DNA of 9,961 bases from Candidatus Poseidoniaceae archaeon (GTDB lineage Archaea; Thermoplasmatota; Poseidoniia; Poseidoniales; Poseidoniaceae). The notes under the pieces are model-generated. The model did no database searches and was not told the DNA's origin. It saw only the letters and a list, made by a program, of their open reading frames with translations. Positions 1-6,943 of the stretch are shown in pieces. Within the stretch, counting starts at the first letter, position 1. Every line of letters starts with the position of its first letter. Position numbers and translations under genes: made by a program. The stretch spans positions 1-9,961 of the forward strand of contig JAPKCL010000058.1 of the NCBI GenBank assembly GCA_028822955.1. The letters are read 5' to 3'.

Positions 1-305
1 ACGGGTAACCAAAGTCCAAGATGAACTTCTGCGCCACCGGTAATACCGGAACCGCCATCGGCTGCAGTGATGGATGGAACGGCTACGAAAATAGATTGAA
101 CAGCATCGATGCCATAACTACCGTTATTGGTGACTCGAGAATAAATATCGGTATCGACGTATTGCATTTCACTGCGTTCCCAAGGTTCAGGATAAACATC
201 GTATGGTGCGGTTACACCGCCGTCGTCTATCTTTTGTTCACCGAAGCAACCAGACAAACTGGCGGCCATCATGACGAATAAAATGAGCCACGGTCTGAAG
301 TTCAT
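1..305 (-). CDS. Secreted lipoprotein, N-terminal part (cut by left edge)
   Basis: An open frame starts at the ATG on the minus strand at 305 and stays open to base 1, so the C-terminus lies outside the window. About 101 residues are visible. The N-terminus is a lipoprotein signal: a short basic start (MNFRPW), a hydrophobic stretch (LILFVMMAASL), then the lipobox LSGC with the cysteine near residue 20. The protein is therefore predicted to be exported and lipid-anchored on the outer face of the membrane. The mature part begins with a polar acidic linker (FGEQKIDDGG) and then a mixed alpha/beta-looking region ending near GAEVHLGLWLP. That segment vaguely recalls the entry of secreted CocE/NonD (S15-like) hydrolases, but this is a weak impression and I assign no function. 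It lies downstream of thioredoxin on the same strand with a 60-bp gap and seems to have its own promoter. An overlapping plus-strand ORF at 21-281 is judged to be its shadow. Confidence 0.8.
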   Translation of the reverse strand, partial: MNFRPWLILFVMMAASLSGCFGEQKIDDGGVTAPYDVYPEPWERSEMQYVDTDIYSRVTNNGSYGIDAVQSIFVAVPSITAADGGSGITGGAEVHLGLWLP

Positions 306-325
306 GTACAGAGGGGAGCGCAAGT

Positions 326-335
326 GTTTTTTGAA
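326..335 (-). promoter_or_regulatory. Putative TATA-like element of the lipoprotein gene
   Basis: On the minus strand this reads TTCAAAAAAC, the most AT-rich stretch in the 60-bp gap between thioredoxin and the lipoprotein. Its centre lies about 25.5 nt before the lipoprotein ATG, the spacing expected for an archaeal TATA box feeding a leaderless mRNA. It also sits inside a small inverted repeat (GTGTT-TTTTG-AACAC, 324-338), so a weak terminator of the thioredoxin gene is an alternative reading. Confidence 0.35.
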
Positions 336-365
336 CACACCGGCTGTTTGGTCAGATACTGATTC

Positions 366-746
366 TCATTCGTTCTCTTCTTGAGCCGCTTTTTGGGTTT
401 CCATTTCGGCTCGAACTTCATCCATATCCAATTCAGTAAGTTTCCCAATCAAATCACGAAGAGCATCTTCTGGGAGTGCGCCTGGCTGCATGAAAACACC
501 GATGCCATCCTTGAATGCAACTGTGGTTGGAATCGAACGGACGTTGAATGACTTTGCAAGCATTGGTTCTGCTTCAGTATCGATTTTTCCAAAGACGACA
601 TCTGGGAACTCTTCTGAAACTCGTTCATAGACTGGCCCGTAGGCTTTGCAAGGACCGCACCATTCAGCCCAGAAGTCGAGAAGGACAATTGAATTGTTAT
701 CGATAATATCGGAAAACTCGGGTTCATGAATCTCTACGGAGGCCAT
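366..746 (-). CDS. Thioredoxin
   Basis: A 126-residue cytosolic thioredoxin that would reduce protein disulfides through a dithiol pair and be recharged by a thioredoxin reductase not in this window. The canonical active site WCGPC is at residues 29-33, preceded by the typical DFWAEW strand. The cis-proline motif SIPTT (Pro73) follows at the expected distance, and the C-terminal half has the usual FKDG turn and a closing helix. There is no signal peptide. The thioredoxin fold ends near residue 105; the last ~20 residues form a charged, Glu-rich tail (ending QEENE) that normal thioredoxins of about 105-110 residues lack. The start is ATG at 746, in good register with the family; stop is TGA at 366-368. 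It is transcribed divergently from the surface amidohydrolase. Family assignment is secure; the specific client proteins are unknown. Confidence 0.95.
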   Translation of the reverse strand: MASVEIHEPEFSDIIDNNSIVLLDFWAEWCGPCKAYGPVYERVSEEFPDVVFGKIDTEAEPMLAKSFNVRSIPTTVAFKDGIGVFMQPGALPEDALRDLIGKLTELDMDEVRAEMETQKAAQEENE

Positions 747-767
747 AAAATCGTTTCAAAATCGGCG

Positions 768-776
768 ATACTTCAA
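768..776 (-). promoter_or_regulatory. Putative TATA-like element of thioredoxin
   Basis: The minus strand reads TTGAAGTAT with its centre about 26 nt upstream of the thioredoxin ATG. The position fits an archaeal leaderless promoter, but the base composition is a weak match. The divergent intergenic stretch 747-836 also holds TTTCAAAA on the plus strand at 754-761, which could serve the amidohydrolase with a longer leader, and an inverted repeat TTGAG-TTTG-CTCAA at 786-799 that might be an operator. Confidence 0.22.
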
Positions 777-836
777 CCTGTCCGTTTGAGTTTGCTCAAG
801 CGACGCCTTCATGTGCTTGCTACCAAACGCCAAAAC

Positions 837-3575
837 ATGCGCCTCGACCGATTGACTACCATTCTCGTGCTAATTCTTTTCCTCGCCCCCTTCGTGCCTT
901 CGACTCCAGCACCCCATGAGATGAGTGAAATCTTTGAAGTGAATGCTCGAGATTCTGACATTGTGGTATCTGAATTATTCATCAGTCCGAACAACTTGGT
1001 GTCCAACGCCACATCCTCCAACGTCTATGGTGCAGTGGATTGGAATAACGACGGAGATTACAGTAAATATTCAGACCAATTTATTGAATTATGGAATACT
1101 GGTTCATTCCCGGTCAATGTTTCTGATTGGAAACTCAGTGTTACTTCAGGTAGCCCACCTTGCCAACTTGCTTGGAATACAGTCATCGATGCAGGCGGTC
1201 GAATCGTAATATTCAGTGCAGACTCGGACATTATTCTCAGTTACTTTGACGGTGATACTGTCTCCATTAACGACAAATCTGGTGCTTTAGCAGATTCTAT
1301 GTCGTTCCCTCCAAAGGACTCTTGGTACGGTGAATCGTATGTTGAAGATTCAGCAGGTGCTTTGATGAAAGTCACACCAACACCTGGCTGGGGACCAAAC
1401 GACCCTGATTCAAGCGTCGCCCTCAACATGGTCAAGTGCTACAAGGTAGCTGACACATCTTCATCCGATGCTTTCATCCTCAAGGGGAGAGTCGTTACTA
1501 TGGAAAACGAAAACAGCGTTATGAACCAAGGCAATGTTTTGGTTCGAGACGGTATGATTGATGCAGTTTGGTCATCCAGTTCTTCTGTACCACTTACAGC
1601 AGATTTGACAAATGCTCCAGTCATTGAAACCAATGGAACCATCTATCCTGGTTTGATTGACTTGCACAATCACATGCATTACAATCACATTCCATTGTGG
1701 GATTTTGATGTTCACCTCTCGGATTCTCAGAAATCAGCAGAAGGTGGCTACACTAATCGTGGTCAATGGGGCGATAATTACGACTACCAACCGAGTATCA
1801 CATGGATGAAAAATAACGTTCAATCGAACACCCAATGGGGTATGGCAACTGAACAAATGAAGTATGCTGAAGTCCAAGCAATAGCTGGTGGCGTTACTGC
1901 AGTTCAAGGTTCACCTTCCGGCAACGATGCATGGGATAGCACTCTTTCACGAAACGTTGAATTATGGAACTTTGGAAAAGACAACTCCGTCACATGTGCA
2001 GTATGCAGTTGGTATGAATCAGGCTACAACGTCGATGGCAAGATTGCTGATTTCAATGATGGTGATATTGAAGCATGGTTTATTCACATGTCAGAAGGTG
2101 TCGACCAAACAAGCAGGGATGAATTTGATTTACTCAAAAGTAAGGGACTTCTCGCTGGACCTACTGTCGTGATTCACGGTACTGCACTTACGCCATCACA
2201 ATTTGATTCAATGGGTGCTGTTGGCTCAAAATTAGTGTGGTCACCACTCTCCAATCTCCTTCTTTACGGGAACACAACCGATGTCCGTGCAGCCGACAAA
2301 GCAGGCATTAAAATCTCTTTAGCACCTGATTGGGGTCCAAGTGGTTCCAAGAACAATTTGCATGAACTCAAGGTTGCAGACCTCTGGAACAGCGAGATCA
2401 TGGAATCGTATTTCACCGATTATCAAATGGTAGAAATGGTCACATCAAATCCTGCAGCCGCTGCAGAATGGCAAGACCATGTTGGTCAAATTAAAGCAGG
2501 AATGGTAGCAGACCTCGTAGTCATTGATACCTTCCACGACGACCCATATCGAAACCTCATTGAGTCTATCGATGCAGATGTTCGTCTCACTGTCGTGAAC
2601 GGAAAAGCACTGTTTGGCGACCAAGACATCATGACTTCACTCAAGGGTGATGATTGGGAACCAATCAACGGTGGTGGTGTTTCAAAGGCACTTGACATCA
2701 CTTCTACAACTGTTGTCGATGGGTCACAAACATGGGTCGAGATTGAAGCAGGTTTGGCCATGGCTATGCGAAACGATGTTTCCGATATCCGTGAACACTG
2801 GACAGCACCTGAAGGCGTGGCCTGGAGTACTGATGCTGAAGTTCAAGCGTATCTCAACACGGCATTCGACGGTAAGAATTCGGCAAACACAGGCGTCTCA
2901 CAACTCAGAAACATAACCGTCGACCCAATCTTCACAACAGGTGACGAGCGCTACTTCGATGTCATTAACCGCTCTTCATGGGCGAATACTCACATCGACC
3001 TTTCCAAACTCTATGCATACTACGACATCCCTATGGATGCAGATGGTGACCGAACCGGCGTAAACGTCAACTTGGGCATGGATGACGGAACATCTGGGAA
3101 CTCGGACAGTACAGACAACACCGGCAGCACAGATACAACTGACGGCACAGATACTACCGGTAATACGGATACAACCGACGATACAGATACTACCGATGGT
3201 ACAGATTCAACCGACGGTACAGATTCAACTGATAGCACCGTTCTTGATTGTCCTTCTCTCACGTTTACTTTTTCGGGAGAATGTATCGATAAAGAACAAG
3301 GAACCAGTGATACTGATTCAAGTTCTTCTGACTCCGCGAAAAACAGTGCGAAATATCTACTCATTGGCGTTGTTATCGTTGTGGCTGCAGGATTGGTGTT
3401 TGCATCAAGAGGCAGAGGCGATGAACTGAATTTGAACCAAGAAGCATTGATCGAAAAGATATGGGACGATGAAACATTGGAAGGAACAATTCTACTAAAA
3501 GAAACGGAAGTAGGGTTTGTTCCTGCTCCACCTCCAATGAAGATGAGCCCTCCATGGTCAGATGAAGAAGAGTGA
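837..3575 (+). CDS. Membrane-anchored surface amidohydrolase with lamin-tail domain
   Basis: A 912-residue predicted extracellular metal-dependent hydrolase. Order of parts, numbered from the ATG at 837: signal peptide (about 1-26, hydrophobic TILVLILFLAPFV); lamin tail domain (about 41-190, with the FIELWNTGS and VSDWKL strands typical of LTD folds); amidohydrolase domain (about 212-595); a C-terminal extension of unknown fold (about 595-755); Thr/Asp repeat linker (759-800); two cysteines spaced C-x10-C; transmembrane helix (about 840-859) followed by RGRG; and a 46-residue acidic cytosolic tail. The barrel keeps the full metal set of the ATZ/TRZ-like group: HNH (277, 279), His417 in IHMSEG, His447 in IHGTAL and Asp498 in APDWG; the SNLLL and GMVADLVVID motifs also match. 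The substrate cannot be read from sequence; C-N bond hydrolysis or deamination is the family norm. An in-frame ATG at 726 would extend into the thioredoxin gene and bury the signal peptide, so 837 is preferred. Function at the cell surface is inference from topology. Confidence 0.9.
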   Translation: MRLDRLTTILVLILFLAPFVPSTPAPHEMSEIFEVNARDSDIVVSELFISPNNLVSNATSSNVYGAVDWNNDGDYSKYSDQFIELWNTGSFPVNVSDWKLSVTSGSPPCQLAWNTVIDAGGRIVIFSADSDIILSYFDGDTVSINDKSGALADSMSFPPKDSWYGESYVEDSAGALMKVTPTPGWGPNDPDSSVALNMVKCYKVADTSSSDAFILKGRVVTMENENSVMNQGNVLVRDGMIDAVWSSSSSVPLTADLTNAPVIETNGTIYPGLIDLHNHMHYNHIPLWDFDVHLSDSQKSAEGGYTNRGQWGDNYDYQPSITWMKNNVQSNTQWGMATEQMKYAEVQAIAGGVTAVQGSPSGNDAWDSTLSRNVELWNFGKDNSVTCAVCSWYESGYNVDGKIADFNDGDIEAWFIHMSEGVDQTSRDEFDLLKSKGLLAGPTVVIHGTALTPSQFDSMGAVGSKLVWSPLSNLLLYGNTTDVRAADKAGIKISLAPDWGPSGSKNNLHELKVADLWNSEIMESYFTDYQMVEMVTSNPAAAAEWQDHVGQIKAGMVADLVVIDTFHDDPYRNLIESIDADVRLTVVNGKALFGDQDIMTSLKGDDWEPINGGGVSKALDITSTTVVDGSQTWVEIEAGLAMAMRNDVSDIREHWTAPEGVAWSTDAEVQAYLNTAFDGKNSANTGVSQLRNITVDPIFTTGDERYFDVINRSSWANTHIDLSKLYAYYDIPMDADGDRTGVNVNLGMDDGTSGNSDSTDNTGSTDTTDGTDTTGNTDTTDDTDTTDGTDSTDGTDSTDSTVLDCPSLTFTFSGECIDKEQGTSDTDSSSSDSAKNSAKYLLIGVVIVVAAGLVFASRGRGDELNLNQEALIEKIWDDETLEGTILLKETEVGFVPAPPPMKMSPPWSDEEE
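3111..3236 (+). repeat. Seven 18-bp tandem repeats encoding a Thr/Asp-rich linker
   Basis: Seven consecutive in-frame 18-bp units, e.g. ACAGATACAACTGACGGC at 3129-3146, each encode six residues of the pattern T-D-T/S-T-D/G-G/S/N/D. The amino acid reading is TDNTGS, TDTTDG, TDTTGN, TDTTDD, TDTTDG, TDSTDG, TDSTDS. Third-position changes show the copies are diverged rather than freshly duplicated. The tract forms an acidic, hydroxyl-rich, probably unstructured spacer between the extracellular domains and the membrane anchor, and it is a candidate site for O-glycosylation. Confidence 0.9.
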
Positions 3576-3576
3576 T

Positions 3577-5067
3577 TCATTCAAGGGACCAAGCAGGTCC
3601 ATCGGGCGTATCTTTCACAACTACTCCCATTGCTTTGAGTTGGTCACGGATTTCATCGGCTTTTGGCCAATCTTTGGTCGTACGAGCCTCACTTCGAGCC
3701 ACTAAGAGCAATTCTACTTCATCAGCTACTGCCACACGACGCGGGTCTTCTTCAGGTTCTGCGAGTGCCATTTCACGCGATGGAAGGACTCCGAGAACTG
3801 CTCCTGCAGTTTCTTCGAGCCATTCAACTGCATAACGTGCAAATGCATAACTATCGGCTTGGTCCAATCCACTGTCAAGAGTTTTACCGATTTCTCGAAC
3901 TGCACCTAAGACTTTGGCGATTGCTTCACGGCTGTTGAAGTCGTCATCCATTGCTCGTGCAAAACCTTCCGCCATTTTCTCGAGCATCCCTAAAGTGCGT
4001 GAGAGAGGTTGTTGGCTGGTGATGTCAGCTTTCGGCAAATCAACAGGAGAAATTGGTAAAGTCGAGATTTTTAAGGCTCGAACATAGTTCTCAAGCAAAC
4101 GGTTATAATTTCGTTCGGCATCTTTTAGAAGTGTTTCATTCATATCAATCGGTGAACGGTAATGGGCGTTAATCAATGCGAAACGGAGCACCATTGCGTC
4201 GACTTTTTCAAGAATTTCCCGAATCGACCAAAAGTTTCCAAGTGACTTGCTCATTTTCTCGCCATCGATATTGACAAAACCGTTGTGTAACCAATGATGG
4301 ACTACAGGACTACATCCTGTGTGACATTCACCTTGGAAAATTTCTGCTTCGTGGTGAGGGAATCGCAAATCATGGCCTCCACCGTGTATATCGAATTGAG
4401 CACCGAAGTAATCCATCGACATAGCAGTACATTCAATGTGCCACCCTGGGCGTCCTGGGCCCCAAGGAGAATCCCAAGTTGGCTCTCCAGGTTTGGCTGC
4501 TTTCCAGAGAGCGAAATCCTTGTGGTCTTTCTTTGCTGAACCTGTTGCTCCGACTCGACCTCCTGCTCCAGAACGAACTGCTTCGATGTTTTGTCCGGTG
4601 AGTGCACCGTATTTCTCAGGTGCAGAATCAATATGGAAATAGACGCCTTCATCAGTTTGATACGCATGGCCTTTATCGATAAGGTCCTGAGTGATTCGGA
4701 TCATGTCATCGACGTAATCGGTACATCGAGGATAATCATCTGCACGAAGAATATTCAGTGCATCCATGTCTTCGTAATATGTAGCAATATTATCATCAAC
4801 CAAGGTTTTCCAATCCCCACCTAACTCGTTTGCCCGTTGAATGATTTTGTCATCAATATCGGTGAAGTTTTGGACATAATGAACATCAAAACCTGACACT
4901 TCTAGCCAACGATGGATTAAATCGAAAGCGAGATAACATCGAGCATGCCCTAAATGACATCGGTCGTAAACAGTTACACCACAGACATACATCGATACTT
5001 TCCCAGGTTCCATAGTCGTAAATTCGACTTTGTCTCTCCTTCGGGTGTCGTGCAGTCGAATGGGCAT
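3577..5067 (-). CDS. cysS: Cysteinyl-tRNA synthetase
   Basis: A 496-residue class I aminoacyl-tRNA synthetase that charges tRNA-Cys with cysteine using ATP. Numbered from the ATG at 5067, the HIGH signature is HLGH at 38-41 and the KMSKS loop is at 271-275, both intact. The zinc site that selects cysteine is complete: Cys29 (MYVCGVT), Cys213 (HIECTAM), His238 and Glu242 (FPHHEAE). The C-terminal third is helical, as in the DALR-type anticodon-binding region, and ends with the small domain KADEIRDQLKAMGVVVKDT. Length is close to the usual 460-500 residues, so it looks functional. A TTG three codons upstream (5076) is in frame, but the ATG gives the family-typical N-terminus MPIRLHDT. It is convergent with the amidohydrolase, with only base 3576 between the two stop codons, and divergent from the SDR gene. 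Its presence implies direct charging of tRNA-Cys rather than only the SepRS/SepCysS route of some archaea. Confidence 0.97.
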   Translation of the reverse strand: MPIRLHDTRRRDKVEFTTMEPGKVSMYVCGVTVYDRCHLGHARCYLAFDLIHRWLEVSGFDVHYVQNFTDIDDKIIQRANELGGDWKTLVDDNIATYYEDMDALNILRADDYPRCTDYVDDMIRITQDLIDKGHAYQTDEGVYFHIDSAPEKYGALTGQNIEAVRSGAGGRVGATGSAKKDHKDFALWKAAKPGEPTWDSPWGPGRPGWHIECTAMSMDYFGAQFDIHGGGHDLRFPHHEAEIFQGECHTGCSPVVHHWLHNGFVNIDGEKMSKSLGNFWSIREILEKVDAMVLRFALINAHYRSPIDMNETLLKDAERNYNRLLENYVRALKISTLPISPVDLPKADITSQQPLSRTLGMLEKMAEGFARAMDDDFNSREAIAKVLGAVREIGKTLDSGLDQADSYAFARYAVEWLEETAGAVLGVLPSREMALAEPEEDPRRVAVADEVELLLVARSEARTTKDWPKADEIRDQLKAMGVVVKDTPDGPAWSLE

Positions 5068-5098
5068 GGGATTCAACCAGTGGTGTGAACAGCCTCAC

Positions 5099-5112
5099 TT
5101 GAAGGTTAAGAC
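5099..5112. promoter_or_regulatory. Putative shared promoter core between cysS and the SDR gene
   Basis: In the 66-bp divergent gap the only AT-rich patch is around TTGAAGGTTAAGAC. On the plus strand TTAAGA is centred about 25 nt before the SDR start at 5134, a leaderless spacing. On the minus strand TTAACCTTCAA is centred about 37 nt before the cysS ATG, which would leave a leader of about 11 nt. One patch may thus hold overlapping, oppositely oriented TATA elements. The call rests only on composition and spacing. Confidence 0.25.
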
Positions 5113-5133
5113 ACATTACCATGTCGGGATAGC

Positions 5134-6165
5134 ATGAAAGAAGTCAATGAGGGTCATTCAAAGACTATTTTTGTAACCGGCGTCAACGGCCACATTGGTA
5201 ATCACATCGTCCGAGACTTGCTTGAACATGGCTACAACGTCATTGGCTCAGTGCGAAATCTTTCCGACCCGGCTAAAGTCGACCACGTTCGCCAACATGC
5301 GATTGATTTAGATTGCACATCCCGACTTGAATTGGTTGAAGGCGATGTATTGGATGCCGATGGGTGGACAGAAAAGTTGTCTGGGTGTGATGCTTTATTC
5401 CACACGGCAACGGTCTATTCAAATTCAAAAAATGCTCAAACCATCATCGATACAGCCAATAAAGGTACGACGCATTTGCTTACAGCAGCCAAGGAAGCAA
5501 ATATTCCACGAGTGATTTACACCTCCAGTGTCGCAGCCGTTGGTTCACTTCCCAAAGGCCGTGAAAAAACCGAAGAAGACTGGCAGACTCTCCGCTCATC
5601 GCCCTATACAATCGCCAAAACCGAATCAGAAAGAGTCGCATGGGAATTAGCGAAAAAACACGACCTCGACTTACGTGTCATCAACCCAGGTGGAGTTCTC
5701 GGCGGTGGCTTTGTCAAACCAACGCCCAGTGTTGATTATTTCCCTGATGCCATCCAAGGTAAATTTCCACTCGCTCCAAAAATTCCTATTCCGATTGTCC
5801 ATGTTCGTGATGTTGCACGTGCTCATCGACGAGCGTTCGAAGTGGATGAAGCAAAAGGCCGTTTCATTGTGGCGCCTCACAAAAACAAAACAATCGCCGA
5901 TGTGTGCCGAACAATACGCGAACAATTCCCAGAAACAAAATCACCAAGGCATGCAATTCCTCGTTCATTGATGTTCATTGTCGTGTTCCAAGATTGGCTT
6001 ATGGGAATGTTCGGAGCTGAACGCCGCATGACTCGAAAAGCCGTCAAAGGATATTTCAAAGGAGATGCAAACCTTTCCTCAAACAAAGCAACTGAGGTAT
6101 TAGGCATGGAATGGGAATCATTTGAAGTCTGTATACGCGACACCGTGGAGGCCTTTTCAGAATGA
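5134..6165 (+). CDS. NAD(P)-dependent extended-SDR reductase/epimerase (dihydroflavonol-4-reductase-like)
   Basis: A 343-residue soluble oxidoreductase of the extended short-chain dehydrogenase superfamily. The Rossmann nucleotide motif TGVNGHIG (Gly16, Gly19, Gly22) follows the first strand. GDVLD and DALFHTA are the usual next strands, TSS (131-132) supplies the active-site serine, and YTIAK (Tyr158, Lys162) is the catalytic pair. RVINPGGVLGGG and IVHVRDVARAHRRAFE are characteristic of the dihydroflavonol-4-reductase / 3-beta-HSD-like branch. This branch reduces aldehydes or ketones or oxidises sterol-type alcohols; the substrate here is unknown. Near the C-terminus a hydrophobic segment (LMFIVVFQDWLMGMFG) may touch the membrane. 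The gene overlaps the following membrane-protein gene by 4 bp (ATGA), so the two are probably co-transcribed and translationally coupled, which makes a lipid-related substrate plausible but unproven. Length and motifs are complete. Confidence 0.9.
   Translation: MKEVNEGHSKTIFVTGVNGHIGNHIVRDLLEHGYNVIGSVRNLSDPAKVDHVRQHAIDLDCTSRLELVEGDVLDADGWTEKLSGCDALFHTATVYSNSKNAQTIIDTANKGTTHLLTAAKEANIPRVIYTSSVAAVGSLPKGREKTEEDWQTLRSSPYTIAKTESERVAWELAKKHDLDLRVINPGGVLGGGFVKPTPSVDYFPDAIQGKFPLAPKIPIPIVHVRDVARAHRRAFEVDEAKGRFIVAPHKNKTIADVCRTIREQFPETKSPRHAIPRSLMFIVVFQDWLMGMFGAERRMTRKAVKGYFKGDANLSSNKATEVLGMEWESFEVCIRDTVEAFSE
6147..6151 (+). promoter_or_regulatory. Shine-Dalgarno-like GGAGG before the downstream membrane gene
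   Basis: GGAGG lies within the end of the SDR coding sequence, 10 nt before the ATG at 6162. With the ATGA stop/start overlap it supports translation of the second gene from a shared mRNA and supports the choice of that start. Confidence 0.5.
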
Positions 6166-6872
6166 ACATTGAGGGTGAGAATGGCATTGAAGTTGCAGGT
6201 TTCGAGATAGCAGATCATGTTCTTGCTCGAATTGGTTGGTTGTTACCCCTCCTTACTGTTTCTCTTTCTATGTTGATTCACGCTCTAAGTGGAAACGCAC
6301 GTGCGCTTCCCTTTTTCATATCTGAAGCTGATTATCCAGGGCTCCAACGTTGGGTATTCACTACGGGACTTTCGATCAGTGGCGTACTTCTAATTGTCAT
6401 CGCATACCGCTTTCGATATTTATTCAAATCCTCTGAAAAATCGAAGCGAACTCAGATCTCCTTTTATTCTGGAATGACAACAGGTGTTTCAATCATCATA
6501 TTGGCATTTGCCAATATGTATGATGCCCTTTTGCTGCATTGTGCCGTTGCAATGGCAGTCTTTGGAGGTGGATTCATTTGGGGATATTCAACCCATCTTC
6601 TTTTTGAAAAGACAGAAACATTTGGAAAACAACTACGCCGAATTGGATTGGGAATGGCCGCGTTTGGTTTGGTAACAATGAATGCAGTTTTGATCTTCTT
6701 CATCGGCACGCACCAAGGTGAATTGAGCAATGGTGACTCGTTGTTGTATCGTCTTGACACAATACAATCAGCGGTTAATTATGCAGCACCTGCTGAATAT
6801 ATTCTCTTTATTGGCTTGGTTGTGACTCTTGCCGCATTCGAACCCGACTTGAAAGTAAAGAATCGGATGTAA
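6162..6872 (+). CDS. Six-helix membrane protein, FRAG1/DRAM/Sfk1-like
   Basis: A 236-residue integral membrane protein with six predicted helices at about residues 22-42, 64-84, 103-121, 124-146, 163-182 and 207-226. The first loop after helix 1 carries ALPFFISEADYPGLQRWVF, close to the 'lPfIS...G' loop of the FRAG1/DRAM/Sfk1 family, and the last helix starts with an AxAEYILF segment like that family's 'EW/EY' helix. Members are best known from eukaryotes (DRAM in autophagy, FRAG1/PGAP2 in GPI-anchor maturation, Sfk1 in phospholipid handling); prokaryotic relatives have no settled function. There is no signal peptide cleavage site and no catalytic motif I recognise. The gene starts inside the stop of the SDR gene and has an SD-like GGAGG upstream, so it is probably the second gene of a two-gene operon. 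The family call rests on topology and two short motifs; the membrane nature is secure. Confidence 0.75.
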   Translation: MNIEGENGIEVAGFEIADHVLARIGWLLPLLTVSLSMLIHALSGNARALPFFISEADYPGLQRWVFTTGLSISGVLLIVIAYRFRYLFKSSEKSKRTQISFYSGMTTGVSIIILAFANMYDALLLHCAVAMAVFGGGFIWGYSTHLLFEKTETFGKQLRRIGLGMAAFGLVTMNAVLIFFIGTHQGELSNGDSLLYRLDTIQSAVNYAAPAEYILFIGLVVTLAAFEPDLKVKNRM

Positions 6873-6943
6873 TCAAGCGATGATGACAACCCTACCCATG
6901 CCGATGACCTACGCAAAGCCCATTGCATTCTCATATGATTGTT

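Noticed and set aside
21..281. 86-residue plus-strand ORF at the left edge
   Set aside because: It is opposite the lipoprotein frame, which has a clear lipobox and start; the plus-strand product has no recognisable feature.
726..836. Upstream ATG at 726 as start of the amidohydrolase
   Set aside because: It would overlap the thioredoxin coding sequence antisense and put a 37-residue basic extension before the signal peptide; the ATG at 837 gives a normal signal sequence.
3111..3236. CRISPR array
   Set aside because: The repeats are directly tandem without spacers, in frame within a gene, and have no cas genes nearby.
3020..3580. 186-residue minus-strand ORF opposite the amidohydrolase C-terminus
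   Set aside because: Its Val/Ser repeats are only the antisense reading of the 18-bp repeat tract, and it overlaps a well-supported gene.
4302..4667. 121-residue minus-strand ORF inside cysS, in another frame
   Set aside because: It lies wholly within conserved synthetase sequence and has no family resemblance.
5068..5076. TTG at 5076 as start of cysS
   Set aside because: The ATG at 5067 gives the usual family N-terminus and is a better start codon.
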